A stretch of DNA of 5,098 nucleotides, from positions 1 through 5,098 of the forward strand of contig CATISE010000002.1 of NCBI GenBank assembly GCA_949538655.1, given 5' to 3'. Positions 1 through 5,098 of this stretch are shown here, piece after piece. Origin of the DNA: Marine Group II euryarchaeote MED-G33. GTDB lineage: Archaea; Thermoplasmatota; Poseidoniia; Poseidoniales; Thalassarchaeaceae. Below the pieces are notes generated by a model that was not told where the DNA came from, made no database searches, and saw only the letters and a list, made by a program, of their open reading frames with translations. The translations under genes and the position numbers were made by a program. Position 1 is the first letter of the stretch. Each line of letters opens with the position of its first letter.

Positions 1-1845
1 ACTGTGTTTTGTGTGGCTATTTTAGGTGGTGTTCTGGGCACTATTTTCACAATTGCATTAAGGCGGGTTTTCATCGTTGAAGAGGCCTTGTTATATCCAG
101 AAGGGATTGCTTGCGAAGAAGTTCTTGTTGCTGGGGAGAAGGGTGGTTCATCACTAATCGTTATTCTTTATGCTCTTGGATTGGGTGCAATTTATGGGTG
201 GTTTGTCAAGGGATTCGAAATTGCTGAAGGTAAAATTATGGCTGGTGTTGACATTATTGGTGCCAGAATTTATGTCGCATCTGATCTATCTCTTGCACTG
301 TTATCAGTCGGCTATATTGTTGGGCTGAGAATTGCATCATATATTTTCACAGGCGCACTGCTTGGAGTCTTACTAATTACCCCTGTTTACGGGTTGGTTC
401 ATGGGTGGCCCAGTGGCGGATTGGATGTCGCACATAGTGCGCATTCACTGTGGATTTCACATGTCCGATTTGTCGGTGTAGGGTGCATGGTTGTTGGTGG
501 ATTGTGGACATTGTGGTCCATGCGAAAGACAATCACTACGGGTGTAAAGCGGGTTTTCGGTGCTGATTTAGCCGAAGAAAAAGATGGTATGCTACGAACT
601 GAAAAAGATCTCCCCATGAAGAAAATGATGCCAATATTGATTGGAATTGTAATTCTGACTTTCTTTTTCTACACATGGAGACTTAATGTGAAGGGCGCTT
701 CATTGACTGAGGCTGCAATCCTTGGTGCGGTCGGTTCACTATTCTTGGCCATGACGGCATTCTTTTTCTCTGCTGTAGCAGGATACATCGCAGGTGTGGT
801 AGGTTCTAGCAATTCACCAGTTTCTGGGATGACTATTGCCACACTAATGGGGACCGCATTACTGGTTTGGATCGTAGGTGACCTGTTTTTGGGCATGGAA
901 CAAAATGAGTTGATGTATGCAACACTAATCATTGCCAGTGTTGTTGCTGTCAATGCTGCCATTGCTGGCGACGTTATGCAGGATTTGAAAACTGGTCATC
1001 TGGTGGGTGCAACACCTTGGAAGCAACAAATTGCTGAAGTCATTGGAGTCATCACAGGGGCTGTGATGGCACCACTCACCCTAGTGGTGTTGAATGATGC
1101 CTATCGACTCACCAAGACCTATTGTTTGGAGAATCCGATCAAGTATTATGCGGATGGGTCACCAAATTGTAGTTCTGCTTTAGATGCACCACAGGCTGAA
1201 ATTATTGGGACATTAATTGAAGGGATATTCGGCGGTACTGTGAATTATCCTATGTTAGGGCTCGGTGTTCTCATTGCTGTAGTTATCATCTGGAAGGGAC
1301 TACCTGTAATGTCAGTAGCCATCGGTATGTATCTACCATTTTATCTATCTGCGACTATTTTCACAGGTGGTTTACTCAGTCATTTCGTACTAAGAACCGT
1401 GCATCTTCGAGTGGACGGCTCATTGTCCGGTGAACCAACCGAGGAAGCTGTTGAAGCAGGCACTGAAGTTTCTAAGCGAGGATTGCTGTTATCTGCAGGC
1501 ATGATTGCGGGTGAAGCGCTAATGGGTGTAGTTGTAGCGATATTTATCGTATTGGCCAATTTGATTAAGCCAATACGTCCACCTGCTGAATGGTTCTGTA
1601 GTGATTCCTATGTTGATGCTGGATCAGGACATTCGATGTGTGATGAACGTGTGATTGGGACCCTACCAACATGGCTTTCGTTGCTATTTTTCATTTGGTT
1701 CTTCCTTGTGTTTACCTACCTAGCAACCCGTGGAATGCCGAAATCACAGAATGGCCGTGGTAACATTTTGGTCGATTGGATTGCCATCTTAATCGATGGC
1801 ATACGTCGTTTTGTCAATTCACTCAAACCACCCTCAATGCGCTAG
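1..1845 (+). CDS. OPT-superfamily oligopeptide transporter (5' partial)
   Basis: Integral membrane transporter of the oligopeptide transporter (OPT/YSL) superfamily, whose members import short peptides or metal chelates, usually by cation symport. The frame is open to the window edge, so the N-terminus is missing; residues here are counted from the GTG at 4, giving 613 residues. Family hallmarks seen are YPEGIACEEVLVAGE (31-45), GSSNSPVSGMT (267-277), QDLKTGHLVGATPWKQQ (326-342) and a late IGMYLPFYLSATIFTGGLL segment (440-458). About a dozen hydrophobic stretches are visible, including roughly 50-67, 97-130, 155-172, 209-224, 235-266, 278-297, 303-322, 344-363, 416-456, 495-520 and 555-574. 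A charged loop lies at 185-207. Two loops carry cysteine pairs (374/389 and 532/546). The tail is basic and ends at TAG 1843-1845. Family assignment is firm; the substrate (peptide or siderophore-like chelate) cannot be read from sequence. Transketolase genes follow 65 bases downstream, possibly in the same transcript. Confidence 0.93.
   Translation, partial: TVFCVAILGGVLGTIFTIALRRVFIVEEALLYPEGIACEEVLVAGEKGGSSLIVILYALGLGAIYGWFVKGFEIAEGKIMAGVDIIGARIYVASDLSLALLSVGYIVGLRIASYIFTGALLGVLLITPVYGLVHGWPSGGLDVAHSAHSLWISHVRFVGVGCMVVGGLWTLWSMRKTITTGVKRVFGADLAEEKDGMLRTEKDLPMKKMMPILIGIVILTFFFYTWRLNVKGASLTEAAILGAVGSLFLAMTAFFFSAVAGYIAGVVGSSNSPVSGMTIATLMGTALLVWIVGDLFLGMEQNELMYATLIIASVVAVNAAIAGDVMQDLKTGHLVGATPWKQQIAEVIGVITGAVMAPLTLVVLNDAYRLTKTYCLENPIKYYADGSPNCSSALDAPQAEIIGTLIEGIFGGTVNYPMLGLGVLIAVVIIWKGLPVMSVAIGMYLPFYLSATIFTGGLLSHFVLRTVHLRVDGSLSGEPTEEAVEAGTEVSKRGLLLSAGMIAGEALMGVVVAIFIVLANLIKPIRPPAEWFCSDSYVDAGSGHSMCDERVIGTLPTWLSLLFFIWFFLVFTYLATRGMPKSQNGRGNILVDWIAILIDGIRRFVNSLKPPSMR
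1782..1801. repeat. Inverted repeat near end of transporter gene
   Basis: TGCCATC (1782-1788) and GATGGCA (1795-1801) form a perfect seven-pair inverted repeat around a six-base spacer. It lies within the last 65 bases of the transporter coding region. No T-run follows closely, so it is a weak candidate for an mRNA hairpin and may be incidental to coding. Confidence 0.3.
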
Positions 1846-1910
1846 TTGTTTTCGCATTACAAATTGGTAACGCTCAAAGACCCTCCAAGGAAGGAGTGGT
1901 TGGTAATAGG

Positions 1911-2741
1911 ATGGCTGAGCGTGGAATGGGTCTGGAAATCCCAGAATTAGAATCTATGGCAAAACGGTGCAGACGCAATATTGTGCGTATGGTATACGGC
2001 ATTGGTGCGGGCCATCCAGGTGGTAGTCTAAGTGCAATTGACATGCTTACGGGTTTGTATGGTCACCGCCTCCGTGTCGATTCAGATAACCCGAAATGGT
2101 CAGATCGAGATCGATTTATCATGAGTAAAGGGCATGCAAGTCCTGGCGTATATTCCATCCTCCATGAACGTGGATTCTTGACGGAGGATGACTTGTCGTC
2201 CTTCCGAAAGTTAGGTGGCAGTTGTCAAGGACACGTCGACATGAAATGGTGTCCAGGTGTAGATTTCAGTGCAGGCAGCCTCGGCATGGGTTTGTCCTTC
2301 GGCATCGGATGTTCACTTGCTGCAAAATTGGATGGTAGCGATCGAACTTCATGGGTTATGTTGGGTGACGGTGAATTGCAAGAGGGGCAGGTTTGGGAAG
2401 GTGTCATGTCTGCAGTACATCATGAAATTGACAACCTCACTGTCATTGTTGACCGTAATGGAATACAAAACGATGACTTTTGTGAAACACAGATGCGTAT
2501 GTTCGATGTTTCCGAAAAATTTGCCTCATTTGGTTGGGCTGTTATGGAAATTGACGGTCACGATATGGCACAAGTAGTCGATGCAATTGACTGGGCAGAT
2601 CAGGTAACAGGAGGACCAGCATGCATTGTGATGCATACTGTGAAAGGAAAGGGGGTTTCATACATGGAAAACAATCCAAAATTCCACGGTGCAGCTCCCA
2701 ATGAGGAACAATTTATTCTGGCAATGGAGGAATTGTCATGA
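1911..2741 (+). CDS. Transketolase, N-terminal subunit
   Basis: N-terminal half of a split transketolase (276 residues), carrying the thiamine diphosphate pyrophosphate/Mg-binding domain. With its partner it transfers two-carbon ketol units between sugar phosphates in the cytoplasm (non-oxidative pentose phosphate pathway). Motifs seen are GHPGGSLS (34-41), SKGHASPGVY (72-81), GSLGMGLSFGIG (122-133), the ThDP motif starting GDGELQEGQVWE (152-163) and closing with Asn183, and KGKGVSYMENNPKFHG (245-260), which includes the conserved late histidine. Length is usual for split archaeal/bacterial subunits. The frame stays open upstream to 1776, but that part lies within the transporter gene and matches nothing in the family. 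ATG 1911 is chosen, with GGAG at 1893-1896 about 14 bases upstream, which is long spacing; GTG 1896 and ATG 1926 are alternatives. It overlaps the C-terminal subunit gene by ATGA. A sugar-specific relative such as an apulose-4-phosphate transketolase cannot be excluded. Confidence 0.95.
   Translation: MAERGMGLEIPELESMAKRCRRNIVRMVYGIGAGHPGGSLSAIDMLTGLYGHRLRVDSDNPKWSDRDRFIMSKGHASPGVYSILHERGFLTEDDLSSFRKLGGSCQGHVDMKWCPGVDFSAGSLGMGLSFGIGCSLAAKLDGSDRTSWVMLGDGELQEGQVWEGVMSAVHHEIDNLTVIVDRNGIQNDDFCETQMRMFDVSEKFASFGWAVMEIDGHDMAQVVDAIDWADQVTGGPACIVMHTVKGKGVSYMENNPKFHGAAPNEEQFILAMEELS
2726..2730 (+). promoter_or_regulatory. Ribosome binding site of transketolase C-terminal subunit
   Basis: GGAGG ends seven bases before ATG 2738 and lies inside the last codons of the N-terminal subunit gene. 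With the ATGA stop/start overlap it supports translational coupling and fixes the start of the second subunit. Confidence 0.75.
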
Positions 2742-3685
2742 GTGCTCCAAGTGGTGGTGGTGCGAGCCGTGATGGCTACGGTGCAGCACTCCTTGAGATG
2801 CTAGATGATGACAAAGTTGTCGTTTTAGAGGCTGATTTGGGCAAATCAACAAAATCGTGCTTATTTCGAGCAGAGAAGCCAAGCCATACTGTTAGTTTAG
2901 GTATCGCAGAACAAAACATGATGCTCGTTGCTGCGGGAATGTCTACATCTGGATATGTACCATTCGCGTCGACTTTTGCCATATTCACAGAACGAGGTTT
3001 TGAACAAGTACGGAATGGAATCGCTAGACCCAACATTGTCGTGCATCTTTGTGGTAGTCATGGTGGCATTCATACTGGAACCGATGGATCTAGTGCGCAG
3101 TCGATTGAAGATCTAGCCATCTACAGGACACTGCCGAATATGACTGTATTACATCCATGCGACGATGTATCTGCCAAGGCTCTGACTTTGGCATTGCGAA
3201 ATCATGACCGACCATCGTATATGCGAACTGCAAGAAATAAGGTTCCTCGATCATATTCTGATGAATCCTCGAATGAATTGAAGATTGGTAAGGGCTACGT
3301 ACACCGTACTGGAGATGACGTCGCAATTATTGCATGCGGTGTGATGGTTAATGAGGCTCTTGAGGCTGCAGATTTACTAGCCAAATCCGGTATTCAAGCT
3401 ACGGTAGTAGACATGCACACAATCAAACCACTTGATACAAATTTGGTTACAGAACTGGCAAAGCGTTGTGGTGCACTAGTAACCGCTGAAGATCATTCGA
3501 TTATTGGGGGCCTCGGGGGGGCAGTCGCTGAATGTCTTGTATCGCACTACCCAGTACCTCTTGAGAGAATAGGGGTGCAAGATCGATTTGGAGAATCCGG
3601 CGGTAGCGATGAACTGTTGGAAATGTTGAACATGAAAGCCAAAAATATCGTTGATGCCGCTCAACGTGCCATCTCCAGGACTTGA
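2738..3685 (+). CDS. Transketolase, C-terminal subunit
   Basis: C-terminal half of the split transketolase (315 residues), supplying the pyrimidine-binding domain and the C-terminal transketolase domain. Seen in order: GIAEQNM (55-61), whose Glu58 is the expected residue that activates the aminopyrimidine of ThDP; a TFAIFTERGFEQVRN stretch (79-93) typical of the Pyr domain; GTDGSSAQSIEDLA (114-127); and, in the C-terminal domain, VVDMHTIKPLD (223-233) and EDHSIIGGLGGAVAE (251-265). DXS and pyruvate dehydrogenase E1-beta share this fold, but the two-subunit order and these motifs favour transketolase. The start ATG 2738 overlaps the TGA of the N-terminal subunit, and GGAGG at 2726-2730 sits seven bases before it, so the two are probably translationally coupled to balance subunit amounts. 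The stop is TGA 3683-3685. A run of seven G bases at 3515-3521 encodes part of the Gly-rich motif, and the frame is intact through it. Confidence 0.95.
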   Translation: MSAPSGGGASRDGYGAALLEMLDDDKVVVLEADLGKSTKSCLFRAEKPSHTVSLGIAEQNMMLVAAGMSTSGYVPFASTFAIFTERGFEQVRNGIARPNIVVHLCGSHGGIHTGTDGSSAQSIEDLAIYRTLPNMTVLHPCDDVSAKALTLALRNHDRPSYMRTARNKVPRSYSDESSNELKIGKGYVHRTGDDVAIIACGVMVNEALEAADLLAKSGIQATVVDMHTIKPLDTNLVTELAKRCGALVTAEDHSIIGGLGGAVAECLVSHYPVPLERIGVQDRFGESGGSDELLEMLNMKAKNIVDAAQRAISRT

Positions 3686-3688
3686 TTT

Positions 3689-3725
3689 CACCTCCGCAAG
3701 GCTCCACAGCCTTGATGAAGAGGTG
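3689..3725 (+). other. Imperfect hairpin in gap after transketolase
   Basis: Inner perfect stem of seven pairs, CAAGGCT (3697-3703) with AGCCTTG (3708-3714), closing a CCAC loop. An outer six-pair stem, CACCTC (3689-3694) with GAGGTG (3720-3725), encloses it with an asymmetric internal loop (CG on one side, ATGAA on the other). It begins three bases after the transketolase stop and ends 16 bases before the Shine-Dalgarno sequence of the next gene. No T-run follows, so a classical intrinsic terminator is not supported. It could be a processing or stability element that separates expression of the two genes, or chance. The base pairing is read directly; the role is inference. Confidence 0.5.
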
Positions 3726-3741
3726 TAGGCACGGATACATT

Positions 3742-3748
3742 GGAGGGG
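3742..3748 (+). promoter_or_regulatory. Ribosome binding site of two-TM protein
   Basis: GGAGGGG with five bases before GTG 3754. It is the only good Shine-Dalgarno match in the gap, and it selects this GTG over ATG 3715, which lies inside the hairpin and has no nearby ribosome binding site, and over TTG 3682, which overlaps the transketolase stop. Confidence 0.75.
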
Positions 3749-3753
3749 AACGC

Positions 3754-4329
3754 GTGAGTGATGACAAGAGTAGGCTTAAGGAACTCCTCGATGGGAAACT
3801 TTCAGCCCAAGAAATTGCTGAAGATCCAGTACTCGCAAGTTTGGCAGAACGCATGTATGGATCCGAATTTCTAGATGGTGTTGGAATCTCAAGAGGTGAG
3901 ACCAAACGTGCACTTGCTGAGCAATTTTCAGAAATCGAAGGTGATGATTTACTCATTGATGAAATACCTCAGGGCGGGTTACCACTACCGATGCCTTCCG
4001 AAATGCCTCCAAATCCATCCAATGAGGAAGTAATCGACGTCCCAGGAGATAAGCGCTCAGTCACCCAAAAACTTCGAATGTTGGGTGGTTCCGTCGGTGT
4101 CATTGCAGTCATCGTGAATATGTTCTATGGATTTGGCAATTTCCTGTCCGGTTGCGCCAGTGATGTTCACAGTACCTGCGGAGAAAGTATGAAACTAAAC
4201 TGGATTGATTTCTTCCGTATGGACGAACATATTGCATGGAGCCCCACAGGAAGTATTGGAATTCCAGATGTGATTGTGGCATTATTCTGTATTGCCAACA
4301 TTGTTTATGGTTTGCGCGGACGAAACTAA
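3754..4329 (+). CDS. Hypothetical protein with two membrane segments
   Basis: Predicted 191-residue protein from GTG 3754; I recognise no named family. Residues 1-65 are charged and probably helical, with LLDGKLSAQEIAEDPVLASL at 11-30 looking like a small helical module. Residues 66-98 are acidic and proline-rich (PLPMPSEMPPNP at 77-88), suggesting a flexible linker. A basic patch (100-108) precedes membrane segment 1 (about 113-131). A roughly 37-residue loop with Cys134 and Cys142 follows, then membrane segment 2 (about 169-187) and a short RGRN tail. Basic residues on both outer flanks predict cytoplasmic N- and C-termini and an external loop whose two cysteines could form a disulfide. It lies 68 bases after the transketolase genes on the same strand, but the hairpin between suggests it may be regulated separately. 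The stop TAA 4327-4329 overlaps the stop of the convergent synthetase gene. I associate the N-terminal style with Marine Group II hypothetical proteins, from memory only. Confidence 0.85.
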   Translation: MSDDKSRLKELLDGKLSAQEIAEDPVLASLAERMYGSEFLDGVGISRGETKRALAEQFSEIEGDDLLIDEIPQGGLPLPMPSEMPPNPSNEEVIDVPGDKRSVTQKLRMLGGSVGVIAVIVNMFYGFGNFLSGCASDVHSTCGESMKLNWIDFFRMDEHIAWSPTGSIGIPDVIVALFCIANIVYGLRGRN

Positions 4330-5098
4330 TACATCCGTGCCAAGTGCTGTTTTCGTCTGGTCGTCTTACCTGTCACGATGCAAATTTGATCATCGTCGTA
4401 ACCAGTCATAGCGTCACCAAGTATTGCGAGTCCAGTCGTCTTCTCTAGTAATTCAGCATCTGCATCATTACCATCGAATGGGACTTCGTAAATACGACCG
4501 TCCAGAATTTCTTGTTCTAATGAATCCAATTTGACAATGCATTCGTCAACATGGGATTGACTGCGACTCGAAAGTTCGGCGTGTATCATGTCCAATTGCT
4601 GTTTGACACAATCGACAATATTTGACAGTGGTATGGGTTCTTTACCACCAGTTCTACGTGCAGCAAATGCATTTCCATTCTCCACATCCCTTGGGCCTAT
4701 TTCCAGTCGAAGTGGTACGCCCTTGATTTCCCAATCCCAATATTTCTGACCAGGGCGTAAATCTCGATCATCGACTTTAATCCTTAATCCAGATTGTCGT
4801 AATTGTTCCGCAATGTCTAGAACGGTTTCATTCACTGCAGGATTTTTATGAGCAGCAACTGGCATCAGTACAACTTGTATAGGCGCGATTTTAGGTGGGA
4901 AAATCAATCCATTGTCATCCCCGTGCATACCAACAACTGCACCCAATAACCGCTCGGACATACCATACGTAGTTTGGTGACAATACTGTGTTTGACCATT
5001 TTCATCTTGATAAGTCATATCGAAAGCTTTGGCCCATTGATCTTTGTAGTGATGACATGAAGCTACTTGTAGGGTTCGACCGTTTGGCATGATGACAT
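4326..5098 (-). CDS. proS: Prolyl-tRNA synthetase, archaeal/eukaryotic type (5' partial)
   Basis: C-terminal half of a class II prolyl-tRNA synthetase, which charges tRNA-Pro with proline in the cytoplasm. The frame runs off the right edge, and the ATG at 5090 is internal, not the start; residues are counted from it (254 residues, about half of a typical enzyme of this type). Seen in order: end of the catalytic core (NGRTLQVASCHH, 3-14; AKAFDMTYQDENGQ, 20-33), motif 3 region (SERLLGAVVGMHGDDNGLIF, 45-64), PPKIAPIQVVLMPV (65-78) entering the anticodon-binding domain, and KGVPLRLEIGPRDVENG (123-139). A C-terminal domain (about 155-254) follows and ends in the terminal tyrosine characteristic of this ProRS type. 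That domain normally binds zinc through four cysteines; here only Cys237 (ICIVTGK) appears to remain, so zinc binding is probably lost. The stop is TAG (plus-strand 4326-4328). It is convergent with the two-TM protein gene. Confidence 0.95.
   Translation of the reverse strand, partial: VIMPNGRTLQVASCHHYKDQWAKAFDMTYQDENGQTQYCHQTTYGMSERLLGAVVGMHGDDNGLIFPPKIAPIQVVLMPVAAHKNPAVNETVLDIAEQLRQSGLRIKVDDRDLRPGQKYWDWEIKGVPLRLEIGPRDVENGNAFAARRTGGKEPIPLSNIVDCVKQQLDMIHAELSSRSQSHVDECIVKLDSLEQEILDGRIYEVPFDGNDADAELLEKTTGLAILGDAMTGYDDDQICIVTGKTTRRKQHLARMY

Noticed and set aside
669..962. 97-residue minus-strand open frame within the transporter gene
   Set aside because: Antisense shadow of a strongly conserved OPT region; no motif or ribosome binding site.
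1776..1910. N-terminal extension of the transketolase N-terminal subunit back to ATG 1776
   Set aside because: It lies largely inside the transporter gene, has no similarity to the family's N-terminus, and the usual short helix before GHPGG is already present from ATG 1911.
1846..1910. Possible archaeal promoter (TATA/BRE) before the transketolase genes
   Set aside because: The gap contains AT-rich stretches such as TTGTTTTCGCATTACAAATT but no convincing TTTATATA-like box; co-transcription with the transporter is equally possible.
2269..2577. 102-residue plus-strand open frame inside the transketolase N-terminal subunit
   Set aside because: An out-of-frame reading of the ThDP-binding region, with unusual Trp/Cys/His-rich composition.
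3689..3725. Intrinsic (Rho-independent type) terminator
   Set aside because: The stem is good, but the downstream bases are purine-rich (TAGGCACGG) with no T-tract.
3682..3753. Longer start (TTG 3682 or ATG 3715) for the two-TM protein
   Set aside because: Neither has a nearby ribosome binding site, and ATG 3715 lies in the hairpin's internal loop; GTG 3754 has GGAGGGG at ideal spacing.
3501..3956. 151-residue minus-strand open frame
   Set aside because: It lies antisense to the conserved transketolase C-terminal subunit and the two-TM protein, has no recognisable domain, and has serine-rich low-complexity content typical of a shadow frame.
4236..4448. 70-residue plus-strand frame across the convergent gene junction
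   Set aside because: Out of frame with the two-TM protein and antisense to proS, with no initiation signal.

Overview
The window looks like a piece of a marine archaeal genome, with Candidatus Poseidoniales (Marine Group II) as the best guess. Three things point that way. The prolyl-tRNA synthetase is of the archaeal/eukaryotic type. The transketolase is split into two separately encoded halves, as is common in archaea. The small membrane protein has an N-terminal style that I associate, from memory only, with this group. Some bacteria also have archaeal-type ProRS and split transketolases, so the lineage is an inference at about 60% confidence. Coding density is very high, and the longest gap between genes is under 70 bases.

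Layout: (1) 1-1845, plus strand, is an OPT-superfamily oligopeptide/metal-chelate transporter that lacks its N-terminus at the window edge. (2) After a 65-base gap, 1911-2741 is the transketolase N-terminal (thiamine-diphosphate-binding) subunit. (3) Overlapping it by the 4 bases ATGA, 2738-3685 is the transketolase C-terminal subunit. (4) A 68-base gap holds an imperfect hairpin (3689-3725) and a strong ribosome binding site. (5) 3754-4329 encodes a 191-residue protein of unknown function with two predicted membrane segments. (6) On the minus strand, 4326-5098 is the C-terminal half of prolyl-tRNA synthetase, running off the right edge and converging on the previous gene with a 4-base overlap of stop codons.

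How they fit together: the two transketolase genes are clearly translationally coupled and should form one heteromeric enzyme of the non-oxidative pentose phosphate pathway. The transporter upstream and the small membrane protein downstream share strand and close spacing and may be co-transcribed, but nothing in the sequence ties their functions to transketolase. Peptide uptake would suit a heterotrophic, protein-degrading marine archaeon. ProRS is an independent housekeeping gene.

I see no mobile element, CRISPR array, tRNA, rRNA or defence system. The most notable points are the loss of most zinc-ligand cysteines in the ProRS C-terminal domain, the structured gap before the small membrane protein, and that protein itself. 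I do not see a convincing new biological system here.
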